A DNA stretch of 64,000 bases from Hoeflea sp. (GCA_020637795.1 JACKJT010000001.1:1837698-1901697), one strand, 5' to 3'. Positions 53,515 to 63,347 are shown, counted from the first letter of the stretch. Translations and numbers: made by a program. The notes: generated by a model from the letters alone, not told the origin.

Positions 53515-55182
53515 GTGGCAACCGCAGATCTGATCATTACCAACGGTGCGGTCCTGACGATGGATCCGGACCTGCCTCGGGCGGAGGCGGTGGGGGTCGC
53601 AGACGGGCGCATCATCGCTGTCGGCTCGGCTTCCGAGGTGGCCGGCCTCGCCGGACCGGCCACGCAGGTGCTGGATGCCGGCGGAGCGACCGTTCTGCCC
53701 GGCTTCATCGAAAGCCACATGCACCTGTTCACCGGCGGGGCGGAACTTCAAAACCTTCAGCTCGACGGATGCGCGGATCCGGATCTGCTTGCCAGGGAGC
53801 TGACCGCTTTCGCGGCAACCAGACCGGATGCGCCGCTTCTCGTCGGGCAGGGCCCGGATTACGGCATCTTCGGCGACACGGCGCCGCGCCTGGTTCTCGA
53901 TGCGATCCTGCCCGGCCGGCCTGTGGCGCTGATGGCGCATGATCATCACACGGTCTGGGCCAATACCGCCGCACTTGAAGCGGCGGGCGTACTGCATGGG
54001 CTCAAGACCTCCGACGGGCACGAGGTGGTGATGGGCGCCGATGGTCTTGCCACGGGCACATTGCTGGAACCGGAGGCCTACAGCCCGGTGATGCGTCTTG
54101 GCGGACAGGAGCGAACCATGCTGGGCCTGTCAAGCGGCCGCGAACCGGATCCCGCCCCGTCGAAAGCCGAACGCGCCGTCGACCTGGCGCATCTCAAACG
54201 CGGGCTGGCGCACGCGGCGAGACATGGCATCACCTCGATCGTCAACATGGACGGCAATGTTTACACGCTGGACCTGCTCGAAGAGCTCCGATCCACGGGG
54301 GAGCTGACTGCCCGCGTGCGGGTGCCGTTCCACTATGTCCCCGAGATGAAGCCCGATGACCTTGAGACCGCGCTCGAGATGCGTGCCCGCTGGTCGGACG
54401 AATGGCTGGCGTCGGGGTTCGTGAAATTCTTCATGGACGGGGTCATCGACAGCCGCACCGCCTTCATGAAGCACGATTACCCGGGTCAGCCCGGATACCG
54501 CTCGCACGGGCGGTTTTCGGCGGAGACATTCGCCGAGCTTGCGACGCGGATCGATGCGATGGGACTGCAGATCGCGGTGCACGCGATCGGTGACGCGGCG
54601 GTGGCACGGGTGCTGGACGGTTACGCGGCGGTGCGCGCGGCGAATGGCGCGTCGGGCCTGCGTCATCGCATCGAGCATCTCGAACTGGTCGATGACGCCG
54701 ATTTCGCCCGCATCGCGGAACTCGATGTGGTTGCCTCGATCCAGCCGCCGCACGCGCCGGGATGCAGCGGCCTGCCGCTGGAGCCGACCCTGAGCAATAT
54801 CGGCCGTGACCGGTGGGACGACGCCTTTGCCTGGCAGAAGATCGCCGCCACTGGCGCGGCGATCGCGCTGGCGTCGGACTGGCCGGTTTCGGACATCTCG
54901 ATTCTCAAGGGGATCCACGCGGCGGTGACGCGGGCCGCGTGGACGCCAGAGGTGCCGGATCAGCGGTTCTCGCTCGAGGCCGCACTCAGGGGCTACACGA
55001 TCGGCGGCGCCTATGCCGAGCGGAGCGACAGCTACAAGGGCTCGCTGGAAGTGGGCAAGGTGGCGGATCTGGTGATCCTCGACCGGGACATCACGGCCAT
55101 CGCCGATCACGACGAGATCAGGGATGTCGCGGTCATCTCCACGATCAGCGGCGGACGTGTGGTGTTTAGCGCCGAAGACTGA
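53515..55182 (+). CDS. YtcJ-like amidohydrolase
   Basis: 555 residues from GTG 53515 (GGGAG upstream). Amidohydro_3 features: metal-binding HMH in FIESHMHLFTGG, His pair near AVHAIGDAA and HRIEHLELV, and the terminal ASDWPVS Asp. Unlike typical exoenzymes it has no signal peptide. Such proteins hydrolyse N-acyl or cyclic amide/carbamate bonds. Forms a pair with the NylB-like hydrolase. Confidence 0.88.
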   Translation: MATADLIITNGAVLTMDPDLPRAEAVGVADGRIIAVGSASEVAGLAGPATQVLDAGGATVLPGFIESHMHLFTGGAELQNLQLDGCADPDLLARELTAFAATRPDAPLLVGQGPDYGIFGDTAPRLVLDAILPGRPVALMAHDHHTVWANTAALEAAGVLHGLKTSDGHEVVMGADGLATGTLLEPEAYSPVMRLGGQERTMLGLSSGREPDPAPSKAERAVDLAHLKRGLAHAARHGITSIVNMDGNVYTLDLLEELRSTGELTARVRVPFHYVPEMKPDDLETALEMRARWSDEWLASGFVKFFMDGVIDSRTAFMKHDYPGQPGYRSHGRFSAETFAELATRIDAMGLQIAVHAIGDAAVARVLDGYAAVRAANGASGLRHRIEHLELVDDADFARIAELDVVASIQPPHAPGCSGLPLEPTLSNIGRDRWDDAFAWQKIAATGAAIALASDWPVSDISILKGIHAAVTRAAWTPEVPDQRFSLEAALRGYTIGGAYAERSDSYKGSLEVGKVADLVILDRDITAIADHDEIRDVAVISTISGGRVVFSAED

Positions 55183-55203
55183 GAGCCAACAGAAAGTCTG
55201 GAA

Positions 55204-55238
55204 GTGTGACCGGCGGAGCGGTTGCCCGCCGGTCACAC
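55204..55238. terminator. Hairpin between convergent genes
   Basis: 13-base perfect arms (GTGTGACCGGCGG and CCGCCGGTCACAC) with a 9-base loop, in the 60-base gap between the amidohydrolase (ends 55182) and the flavin reductase (ends 55243). No T-run, but the location suits a two-way terminator. Confidence 0.55.
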
Positions 55239-55242
55239 AGTG

Positions 55243-55782
55243 TCATTCCGCCAGTCCGCGGAAGGCGCCGTTCCAGTAGATCATCGCTCCCTGACCGGGG
55301 CGGGTGCGGATCTGCTGAACCCGGCCGATGATGATCGAATGGGTTGCGCGGTCGATCATCTCCTCGACCGTGCAATCGATGCCGACAGCCGCGTCCTCGA
55401 GCAGAAGCGCGCCGGTCCTTGCCGTCACCCAGGACGCACCGGCATAGCGCTCGGGCCCCTTGGCGCCACCGAAGCCGGTAAACCGCTCGGCCACCGCCTG
55501 ATGACCCGCGCCGAGCGCCGACCAGCCAAAGCAGCCATAGCGCTCGATCAGCGGCCATGTCGACGAGCTGCGATTGACGCAAGCCAGCAGCAGCGGCGGA
55601 TCGGCCGACAGCGAGATGGCCGATGTCACCACCAGTCCCGACCGGTCTTCACCGCTGCCTGCGGTCAGGACGCTGACATTTCCGACGAAATTCCGCATGG
55701 CATCGCGGAACTCGCCGGCGGAGGGCAGACGCTCGATGACGGCGTCCGCGCCTCCCGCGCGCTCAGCGGATGCCTGCAGCAT
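55243..55782 (-). CDS. Flavin reductase-like protein (RutF/HpaC type)
   Basis: 179 residues from ATG 55782, overlapping the monooxygenase stop by 20 bases; a longer frame to 55830 runs within the upstream gene and is not favoured. Patterns NVSVLTAGSGEDRSGLVVTSAISLSADPPLLLACVNRSS are those of short-chain flavin reductases. It supplies reduced FMN to the LLM monooxygenase encoded upstream. Confidence 0.88.
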   Translation of the reverse strand: MLQASAERAGGADAVIERLPSAGEFRDAMRNFVGNVSVLTAGSGEDRSGLVVTSAISLSADPPLLLACVNRSSSTWPLIERYGCFGWSALGAGHQAVAERFTGFGGAKGPERYAGASWVTARTGALLLEDAAVGIDCTVEEMIDRATHSIIIGRVQQIRTRPGQGAMIYWNGAFRGLAE

Positions 55783-56854
55783 CGAGCTTGGGCAGGACAG
55801 TGTCGCGGAAATAGGGGAATTCCTTGACATAATCGACGAACGACAGGGTGGTGCCGGCGAAGCCGGCGCGATGCAGCGACAGGATGCCTTCGGCCACCTG
55901 GTCGGGCGTGCCGATCAGCGGGAATCCGCCATGGCCCATGGCGAAGCGGTCTCGGATCAGCGCCAGCAGATCATGCGGAAAGCTGTGTGCATGGGCGAAT
56001 TGCAGGCGCACGAGATTGTCGACGGCTTCCCAGTCGGCATTGGTCTTGGCGGTGTGCTCGAGATAGGCAAGCGCCTCCTCCTCGGTCGGACGGCAGATGA
56101 CATGGGAGAAGGTCAGCACGTCGACCTTGCGGTTCTTGGTCTTCGCCTGGTCCTTGAGTTCCCTGATCTCCTCGGTCGAGCGGGCCAGGTCGATGGCCGG
56201 GGTGAACAGGAAGTTGGCGTTGTCGGTGGCAAATTCCCTTCCCTGCGGCGAGCCAGCGGCATTGATGATCGGCACATTGCCGCGGACCGGCAACGGGTCT
56301 CCGTGCACGCCCTTGAGCTTGAAGTAGGTTCCGTCCCAGTCGAAATAGTCGGTCGACGCCCAGAGCTTGCGGACAACGTCAAACCATTCCTGGGCATAGC
56401 CGTAGCGGGTTTCGTGATCGTCGGGCAGGGTAAGGCCGAGCGCCTCGTATTCCGGCTTGTTCCAGCCCGCGACGATGTTGAGCCCGGCGCGGCCGTTGCC
56501 GATATGATCGATCGTGGCGATCTGCTTGGCCACCACCACCGGGTGGTTGGCGGCGGTGTGAATGGTGGCAAACACCGAGATGTTGCTTGTCGAGGCCAGC
56601 AGGCCTGCAGCCCAGGTCATCGTTTCAAGTACGCCGCCGTGAAAATCGGTCTCGCCGCCGTAGCCGATCCAGCGGGCGATCGGCAGCATGAAATCAATGC
56701 CCGCGTCATCGAGCAGGCGGCCGAGGGCGAGATTGTTTTCCCAGGAGTTGACCCACCGCTCCTCGACCTTGGTCACGCTCATCCCCGACGAGCAGTTGGA
56801 CGAGAATGTGCCGAGAAGAAAGCGGTCATCCGCCAGCATCATGTTCCTTGTCAT
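55763..56854 (-). CDS. LLM-class flavin monooxygenase
   Basis: 363 residues of the bacterial luciferase fold. LPIARWIGYGGETDFHGGVL, VFATIHTAANHPVVVAKQIA and LNIVAGWNKPEYEALG resemble RutA and the sulfone/alkane-sulfonate-type monooxygenases. With the flavin reductase gene downstream it makes a two-component system that oxidises a small organic compound. Substrate unknown; RutA itself would come with other rut genes, which are not here. Divergent from a MarR-type gene. Confidence 0.88.
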   Translation of the reverse strand: MTRNMMLADDRFLLGTFSSNCSSGMSVTKVEERWVNSWENNLALGRLLDDAGIDFMLPIARWIGYGGETDFHGGVLETMTWAAGLLASTSNISVFATIHTAANHPVVVAKQIATIDHIGNGRAGLNIVAGWNKPEYEALGLTLPDDHETRYGYAQEWFDVVRKLWASTDYFDWDGTYFKLKGVHGDPLPVRGNVPIINAAGSPQGREFATDNANFLFTPAIDLARSTEEIRELKDQAKTKNRKVDVLTFSHVICRPTEEEALAYLEHTAKTNADWEAVDNLVRLQFAHAHSFPHDLLALIRDRFAMGHGGFPLIGTPDQVAEGILSLHRAGFAGTTLSFVDYVKEFPYFRDTVLPKLDAAGIR

Positions 56855-56884
56855 AGTCGCTGTTCCTTTTTGTTTTTAATTTAT

Positions 56885-56899
56885 GATAGAAATCCTATC
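56885..56899. promoter_or_regulatory. MarR-type operator candidate, GATAG-N5-CTATC
   Basis: Inverted repeat GATAG AAATC CTATC in the AT-rich 108-base gap between the monooxygenase (minus) and MarR (plus) start codons. Size and position match MarR-family operators. Confidence 0.6.
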
Positions 56900-56962
56900 T
56901 TAAAATGACATTGCGTCAATATGCTTTAAGAGTAAAATTTGATGGAGATTAGGGAGTGCTCC

Positions 56963-57517
56963 ATGATGAACGGCTCAACGCCACCCGACGATAAAACAGC
57001 CCATGGCGAACTGGACTATCGCTGGCACCTGGCCAAGAGCGATGTCGAGGTCAGCACGACCGAGCTCGAGTTTGCGCTGATGCGCACGTTCGAGGGCTTC
57101 GGGCGATGGCAATCGGAATGCCTGGCGGGCGTGGTGGATGTCGCTGCCTCGGGGCCCGAGAATGCGCTGCTGCACATCATCCGGATGAACGAACGCCCGA
57201 AGACCATCAAGGACCTGGCGCGGCTGACCAACCGGGATGATGTCCCCAATATCCAGTACAGCCTGCGCAAGCTGATCGGCGCCGGGCTGGTTCACCGGGA
57301 AGGGTCAGGCCGCTCGGGTGTGACCTATCAGGTCACGGACAAGGGCCGCGCCGTCACCGAGGCTTATGGCGACTTGCGCAGGCGCCTGCTGATCGCAGCC
57401 GTCGCCGATGTTCCGGATCTGGCCGAGCGATTGCGCGCCGCCACGCAGACGCTCAATCTGCTCTCGGGCATTTACGAGGAAGTGTCACGCGTCGCGGCAA
57501 CCCATCGCCGCCGCTGA
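56963..57517 (+). CDS. MarR/winged-helix transcriptional regulator
   Basis: 184 residues from ATG 56963 with AGGGAG upstream (the frame also contains an ATG at 56939). The winged helix is RPKTIKDLARLTNRDDVPNI through GLVHREGSGRSGVTYQVTDKG. It probably represses the divergent monooxygenase-reductase pair and itself. Confidence 0.88.
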   Translation: MMNGSTPPDDKTAHGELDYRWHLAKSDVEVSTTELEFALMRTFEGFGRWQSECLAGVVDVAASGPENALLHIIRMNERPKTIKDLARLTNRDDVPNIQYSLRKLIGAGLVHREGSGRSGVTYQVTDKGRAVTEAYGDLRRRLLIAAVADVPDLAERLRAATQTLNLLSGIYEEVSRVAATHRRR

Positions 57518-57580
57518 ACCAGCTGTTATCAACACCGCCGTCCTGACAACGAAGCCGGATCTGCCCGGCAGGGAAGTATC

Positions 57581-58498
57581 ATGAAGGTCACGCATGTCGA
57601 AACGATCGTTGCCATCGCGGAGGCGGGCAGCCTGCGCGCCGCGGCACGAACGCTGCAGAAATCCCAGCCGGCGCTGACGAAGACGCTGAAGCAGGCGGAG
57701 GAGGAACTGGGCGCCAAGATCTTCGCCCGTGCGGCGCGCGGGGTGGAGCCGACCGAGATCGGCCGGAAGATCATTGCCCGGGCGCGGATGATCAGCGCCG
57801 AATTCCGCAAGCTTGACGAGGACATCCGCCAGATCCAGGGAGACGGCTCGGGCGATCTTCACGTCATTGTCTCGCCGCTGGCGGCGGTCCGCATCGTGCC
57901 GCAGGTGATGGACCGCTTTCGCAGGCAGTTCCCGCACGTGCACCTGCAGGTGGCGGGCGGTCACCCGCCGGCGGCGCTTGCGGTGCTGCGCTCCGGGGAA
58001 GCCGACCTGGTGATCGGCCCCGTGCCGGCAAAGGACGACCGGGCGGGACTGACCATCCGCAACCTGGTGAAAACGCCGCTGGCGGTCATCACCGGCAAGG
58101 GATCGCGCCATGCCGGGGCGACCAGGCTGTCCGAACTCGGCGGCGCCGAGTGGATCATGGTCGGCCCCAGGAAGCGCAGCTTCGGCATAGCCGCGGATTT
58201 TGTCGCCGCGGGCCTGCCGGTGCCGGACCCGATCACGACCTCGGACTCGATCACCTCGCTGCTGGCGATGATCGAGGGAAGTGACCGGGTGTGTTCGTTT
58301 CCGGCTTTAATGCTCGAGGAGATCCTGCCGCGCTGGCAGATCGTGGCGCTCGCGCTCACAGATCCCGTCCAGCCGGTGCAGATCGGGTTGATGTCGCGTG
58401 CCGACCGGCCGCTGACGCCTGCCGGCCAGGCATTCGCCGATGCGGTGATGAACCGCGCCAGGCAGCTGGTGCCGACATCAAGCGATAACCAAGAGTGA
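57581..58498 (+). CDS. LysR-family transcriptional regulator
   Basis: 305 residues: helix-turn-helix SLRAAARTLQKSQPALTKTLKQAEEELG and LysR effector domain. On the same strand as the sulfatase-TRAP operon 91 bases downstream, so it is probably its regulator. Confidence 0.9.
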   Translation: MKVTHVETIVAIAEAGSLRAAARTLQKSQPALTKTLKQAEEELGAKIFARAARGVEPTEIGRKIIARARMISAEFRKLDEDIRQIQGDGSGDLHVIVSPLAAVRIVPQVMDRFRRQFPHVHLQVAGGHPPAALAVLRSGEADLVIGPVPAKDDRAGLTIRNLVKTPLAVITGKGSRHAGATRLSELGGAEWIMVGPRKRSFGIAADFVAAGLPVPDPITTSDSITSLLAMIEGSDRVCSFPALMLEEILPRWQIVALALTDPVQPVQIGLMSRADRPLTPAGQAFADAVMNRARQLVPTSSDNQE

Positions 58499-58589
58499 TA
58501 CGAATGAACTAATTTCGCTTCGAGGCTATCGGCATTCTTGCTATCATTTTTTGGACCCGGACGCAGATCCGGGCGTCTCGGGAGGACAC

Positions 58590-60254
58590 ATGAACATCCT
58601 GTTCATCATGTATGACCAGCTCAGGTTCGATTACCTGAGCTGCGCGGGGCACCCGCATCTTCAAACGCCGAATTTCGACCGTCTGGCGGCGATGGGCGTG
58701 CGCTTTACCGAAGCCTATGTGCAATCCCCGATCTGCGGCGCGAGCCGTATGAGTTTTTATACCGGCCGCTATGCCTCCTCGCACGGGGCGCAATGGAACG
58801 GCTTTCCGCTCCGGGTCGGCGAAGTGACGCTGGGCGACCATCTGCGCAAGCTGGGGATGGACTCCTGGCTGCTCGGCAAGACCCACATGAAGGTCGACGC
58901 GGAAGGCATGACGCGGCTTGGCCTGAGCCCGGACACGATCATCGGCGCGCGCCAGTCGGAATGCGGCTTCGACGCCTTCATCCGGGATGACGGATTGTGG
59001 GGCGCGGGACCGGACGGGTTCTACGATTCCAAGCGCTCGCCCTACAATGAATATCTCAAGTCCAAGGGCTATGACGGCGATAATCCTTGGGCGGACTACG
59101 CCAATGCCGGGGTCGACGCGGACGGCAACATGGCCAGCGGCTGGATGTTCATGAACGCCGACAAGCAGGCAAACATCCGCGAGGAAGACAGCGAAACCCC
59201 GTGGCTGACCTCCGAGACGATCCGGTTCCTGGATCAGGCGGAAGGCAACTGGCTGGCGCATGTGAGCTTCATCAAGCCGCACTGGCCCTATATCGTGCCC
59301 GCGCCCTATCATGACATGTTCGGCCCGAACAACGTGCCGGCCGCACAGCGTCACGAGGCGGAGCGGACCGATCCGCACCCGGTCTACGGCGCGTTCATGA
59401 ACAACAAGATCGCGAAAGCCTTTCAGCGCGACGAGGTCCGCGAGAAGGTGATCCCGGCCTATATGGGCCTGATCAAGCAATGCGACGACCAGCTCGGCCG
59501 GCTGCTCGACCACCTGGAGGCGACCGGGCGGATGGAGGACACGTTGATCGTGGTCACCTCCGACCATGGCGACTATCTCGGCGATCACTGGCTCGGCGAG
59601 AAGGATCTGTTTCACGAGCCGTCGGTGAAGATCCCGCTGATCATCTACGACCCGCGCCGCGAGGCGGACGCCACCCGCGGCACCATTTGCGACGCGCTGG
59701 TCGAGAGCATCGACCTCGCAGCGACATTCGTCGAAGCGGGCGGCGGCAAGGTGCCCGGGCACATCATCGAGGGCCGTTCGCTGATGCCCTGGCTGCATGG
59801 AGAAACGCCGGAGGACTGGCGGGATTTCGTGATCAGCGAGTACGACTACTCGGTCACGCCGATGCGCACGGTGCTTGGCGTCAGCGCCGACGACGCACGG
59901 CTGTTCATGGTCTATGACGGGCGCTACAAGCTGATCCACGCCGAAGGCGGGTTCCGGCCGATGCTGTTCGACACGCTCAATGACCCGGACGAGTTCTTCG
60001 ACCTGGGTGGCAAACCCGGGCATGAGGCGGTGATCGCGGAGCTCTACGAAAAGCTTGCGCGCTGGGGCCGGCGCAACGCCCAAAGGGTGACGCGGTCCGA
60101 CGAGGACATCGACGCGATGCGCGGGGCCTCGGCGCGCAAGGGCATCCTGCCGTTCCTGGTGGACGGCTCGGAAGTGCCGGAGGAGCTGACGGCGAAATAC
60201 CGGGGGCCGGCGCGGCAGATCCACATGGAGACGGAGCCGGGCGACCATGACTGA
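58590..60254 (+). CDS. Sulfatase-superfamily hydrolase
   Basis: 554 residues from ATG 58590 (GGGAGGAC upstream). Metal-binding MYDQLRFDYLSC near the start, and the catalytic motif QSPICGASRMSFYTGRYASS with Cys49 in the position converted to formylglycine. The usual C-x-P-S-R is here C-G-A-S-R (Pro replaced by Ala). A second metal cluster is TSDHGDYLGDHWLGEKDLFHE. Cleaves sulfate or phosphonate esters. Ends by overlapping the TRAP permease by 8 bases. Confidence 0.88.
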   Translation: MNILFIMYDQLRFDYLSCAGHPHLQTPNFDRLAAMGVRFTEAYVQSPICGASRMSFYTGRYASSHGAQWNGFPLRVGEVTLGDHLRKLGMDSWLLGKTHMKVDAEGMTRLGLSPDTIIGARQSECGFDAFIRDDGLWGAGPDGFYDSKRSPYNEYLKSKGYDGDNPWADYANAGVDADGNMASGWMFMNADKQANIREEDSETPWLTSETIRFLDQAEGNWLAHVSFIKPHWPYIVPAPYHDMFGPNNVPAAQRHEAERTDPHPVYGAFMNNKIAKAFQRDEVREKVIPAYMGLIKQCDDQLGRLLDHLEATGRMEDTLIVVTSDHGDYLGDHWLGEKDLFHEPSVKIPLIIYDPRREADATRGTICDALVESIDLAATFVEAGGGKVPGHIIEGRSLMPWLHGETPEDWRDFVISEYDYSVTPMRTVLGVSADDARLFMVYDGRYKLIHAEGGFRPMLFDTLNDPDEFFDLGGKPGHEAVIAELYEKLARWGRRNAQRVTRSDEDIDAMRGASARKGILPFLVDGSEVPEELTAKYRGPARQIHMETEPGDHD

Positions 60255-62337
60255 GCCCACGCCGCCACATCGGACCGACAAACGGATTGCCGATCTGGTG
60301 GCGGTGGCGTTCGCGCTCATCATCGTTCTCTATGCGGCCTCGGGTCCGCTGAGCGAATTCGTCCGCTGGATCATTGCCAACGCCACCGACGGATTTGCCG
60401 AGCTGTCCCGGCGCGATCAGCGGCTGGTCCTGCGGGAGCACTGGCTGGGGGCGGCGCATCGCAGTTTCGAGCAGGGCTTCCTGCTGCCGACCGGGCTGAT
60501 CATCGGCCTGCCGATCATCCTGTCGTTCGTGATCTCCACCTTCACCCTGCACAGGCAGCCTCGCCTGCGCCTGGTCAACTGGGCCATGGCCGGGCTCTCG
60601 GTTGCGGTCTTCAGCGCCTGGGTCGCCAAGATCTTCGTGTCGGACGCCGGTGTCGTGCCGTCGGTCTCGGGAGTGGATCACCTCGCCTTCCTGCTGGCGA
60701 TGGTGCTGACGCTCTACCTCACCTACCGGATGTATGGCGGATTCATCGTCGGCTTCTCGATCTTCTGGATCGTCTATTTCTTCGCCCGTGGCTGGCTACC
60801 CGAATGGACGGGGATCCTGGCGGGATCGGAAGCAACGATTGCGCAGAACCTGCGGACGATGGTGCTGAATTTCTGGGCCCAGACCGGCGGCATGTTCGGG
60901 CAGCCGGTGCAGGTGGTGACCGGCAACGTGCTGATCTTCATCGTCTTCGGCGCCATCCTGATGGGATCGGGCGCGGGCGACCTCCTGATGAAGATCGCCA
61001 ACCGGCTGACCGGCGGGCTGACCGGCGGGGCGGCACATGCGGCGGTTGCCAGCTCGGCGCTGTTCGGCACGCTGTCGGGGGCGGCGATCTCCAACGTGGT
61101 CTCGACCGGGGTGATGACCATCCCCGTGATTAAAAAATCCGGCTTCCGGCCGGCGTTTGCCGGGGCGGTCGAGGCGGCCGCCTCCACCGGCGGCCAGATC
61201 ATGCCGCCGGTGATGGGCGTGGTGGCGTTCTTCGTCGCCGGGCAGATCGGGCTCGAATACCGCTACATCGTGGTGGCGGCGATCATTCCGGCGATCTTCT
61301 ACTATCTCGGCACGTTCCTGGCGGTCTATTTCGAGGCCCGAAGGCTTGGCATCGGCACACTGCCGGAGGAAGCCCGGCCGCGGCTCACCCGCGGGGAATG
61401 GGTCCAGACGCTTGTGTTTCTCATCCCGCTTGGCGTGCTTTCCTATTTCCTCTTCGTCCAGCCATCGGTGCCCAAGGCCGGGTTTTACGGCCTTGTCGCC
61501 GCACTCGTCTCGACACTCGTCTTTTTTCCCGATTTCCGGTCATCCGGAAAGGTCTGGAACGCCTTCGTCCAGGCCGGGCGCATGGCGGCGTCCATCGTCG
61601 TCGTCGTCACCGCGATCGGGCTGATCGTCGGCCTGATCCAGACGTCGGGTTTTGCCGGACGCCTGTCACTGCTGCTGGCGCAGGTGGCAGACGGGCCGTT
61701 GTTCGTCGTGCTCTTGATCGTCGCCTTCGGTGCGATCGTTCTCGGCATGGGCCTGCCGCCGGGCGCCACCTATTTCATCATCGTGATCGCGCTGAGTTCC
61801 GGCATCGACACGGTCGGCATCGCGCCGCTGACGCTGCACCTGTTCGTGGTCTTCTTCGCCATGATGTCGACGGTGACGCCGCCGGTGGCGCTGGCAGCCT
61901 TTGCGGCAGCGCCAATCGCCGGGGCGGACCCGGTGCGCACCGGGTTCGAGGCCGCGAAGATCGCGCTTGCCGGTTTCATCATTCCCTTCGTCTTCGTCTA
62001 CCACCCGGCGGTGCTGTACAAGCTGCAGGTGCTGTTCGAATGGTTCGGCGAGGACAGGGCCAACTCCCGCGCGATGATCGACATCGCAACGGTGAGCTTT
62101 GCCGATCTCGGCTGGATCATCATCGCCTTCACCCTGGCGATGTGGCTGATCGCCTCGGCGCTGGCGGGATTTGACCGGGCCAAGCTCTTGCCGCCCGAGC
62201 GTCTGGCGCGGGCCGCAGTGGGACTGGCCTGCCTGTTCCCGCAGATGATCGTCGCGGGACCGGCAGCCCTTGCCGGCATCGCGCTGATTGTCAGGGAACG
62301 CGCGGCGCAGCGGAAAACCACCGAGGCCATGACCTGA
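60247..62337 (+). CDS. TAXI-type TRAP transporter fused permease (DctQM)
   Basis: 696 residues, about 18 membrane segments. The first quarter resembles the small TRAP subunit (DctQ) and the rest the large one (DctM), with VSSTGVMTIPVIKKSGFRPAF-like and GGQIMPPVMGVVAFF patterns and GLPPGATYFIIVIALSS. Works with the TAXI receptor gene that follows. Confidence 0.92.
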   Translation: MTEPTPPHRTDKRIADLVAVAFALIIVLYAASGPLSEFVRWIIANATDGFAELSRRDQRLVLREHWLGAAHRSFEQGFLLPTGLIIGLPIILSFVISTFTLHRQPRLRLVNWAMAGLSVAVFSAWVAKIFVSDAGVVPSVSGVDHLAFLLAMVLTLYLTYRMYGGFIVGFSIFWIVYFFARGWLPEWTGILAGSEATIAQNLRTMVLNFWAQTGGMFGQPVQVVTGNVLIFIVFGAILMGSGAGDLLMKIANRLTGGLTGGAAHAAVASSALFGTLSGAAISNVVSTGVMTIPVIKKSGFRPAFAGAVEAAASTGGQIMPPVMGVVAFFVAGQIGLEYRYIVVAAIIPAIFYYLGTFLAVYFEARRLGIGTLPEEARPRLTRGEWVQTLVFLIPLGVLSYFLFVQPSVPKAGFYGLVAALVSTLVFFPDFRSSGKVWNAFVQAGRMAASIVVVVTAIGLIVGLIQTSGFAGRLSLLLAQVADGPLFVVLLIVAFGAIVLGMGLPPGATYFIIVIALSSGIDTVGIAPLTLHLFVVFFAMMSTVTPPVALAAFAAAPIAGADPVRTGFEAAKIALAGFIIPFVFVYHPAVLYKLQVLFEWFGEDRANSRAMIDIATVSFADLGWIIIAFTLAMWLIASALAGFDRAKLLPPERLARAAVGLACLFPQMIVAGPAALAGIALIVRERAAQRKTTEAMT

Positions 62338-62369
62338 CGGAGCAGGAATCAAAACAAGGAGGAAGAGAC

Positions 62370-63341
62370 ATGAAACATGAGACACTGGCGGCGGCAGCCG
62401 CACTCCTGATCGGCATGGGAACCGCTCAGGCCGAAACGCTGAAGATGGCGACCATCGAGCCGAGCCTCGGCCAGGCCATCACCATGGCTACATTCGCCAA
62501 CCTGGTGACCGATGCGCTCGACGATGTCGAGATCGAGGTCGCCGGGGGCGGTGCGGCGACCGTACACATGCTCGAGGTGGGCCGCGGCAACCTCGACATG
62601 GCGATGGTCTCGCCAACCATCTACCGGCTGATGCAGAACGGCAAGGCGATGTACGCCAAGGAGCCCGAAGCGCCGGAACTGTCGAAGAACGTGCAGCTGA
62701 TCATGTGGTTCCCCTACGGCCAGTATCACTACACGGTCCGCGCGGGCAGCGACATCGAGACACTGGACGACATCGCCGGCGCGAGCGTGTTCCTGGGCCC
62801 TGCCGGCGGCGGCGCCTACAACACCGCCAAGGCGTGGATCGAGGCGACCACGGGTCTCGTCGCCGGCCAGGATTACGAGGCGATCACCGCCAACTGGGCG
62901 ACCGGATACCAGTCGTTCCAGGACGGCAAGATCGACATGTATGTCAATGGCTGCATCGATCCGTGCCAGCAGTTCATCCAGTTCACCGAGACCGAGGATG
63001 TCCGCTTCATCGGCCCTGAGGACCATTCGGGCGAGGCTGTCACCAAGTTCCTGGGCTCGGACCGGACGCTCTCGGAAGTGCCGGCCGGCATGTACAAGGG
63101 CCAGAGGAACGAGAGCCCGGTGATGTCGCATGACACCGCCGTCGGCATCGGCGTGCGGGCCGATCTCGACGAGGAGACCGTCTACAGGATCACCAAGGCG
63201 TTCTGGGACAATATCGGCAACATCACCTCGGAAGCGCCCTGGGCCAAGGCGCTGAGCATCGACTACGCGGTCAAGCCGCTTGGCGAGATGCAGATCCATC
63301 CGGGTGCTGCCCGCTACTACAAGGAAGCCGGCAAGCTCTGA
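62370..63341 (+). CDS. TAXI-family TRAP solute-binding protein
   Basis: 323 residues with a Sec signal (MKHETLAAAAALLIGMGTAQA). TAXI patterns: AGGGAATVHMLEVGRGNLDMAM, YQSFQDGKIDMYVNGC. Receptor for the fused permease. With the sulfatase it suggests import and cleavage of a sulfate- or phosphonate-ester compound. Confidence 0.9.
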   Translation: MKHETLAAAAALLIGMGTAQAETLKMATIEPSLGQAITMATFANLVTDALDDVEIEVAGGGAATVHMLEVGRGNLDMAMVSPTIYRLMQNGKAMYAKEPEAPELSKNVQLIMWFPYGQYHYTVRAGSDIETLDDIAGASVFLGPAGGGAYNTAKAWIEATTGLVAGQDYEAITANWATGYQSFQDGKIDMYVNGCIDPCQQFIQFTETEDVRFIGPEDHSGEAVTKFLGSDRTLSEVPAGMYKGQRNESPVMSHDTAVGIGVRADLDEETVYRITKAFWDNIGNITSEAPWAKALSIDYAVKPLGEMQIHPGAARYYKEAGKL

Positions 63342-63347
63342 CCAACA

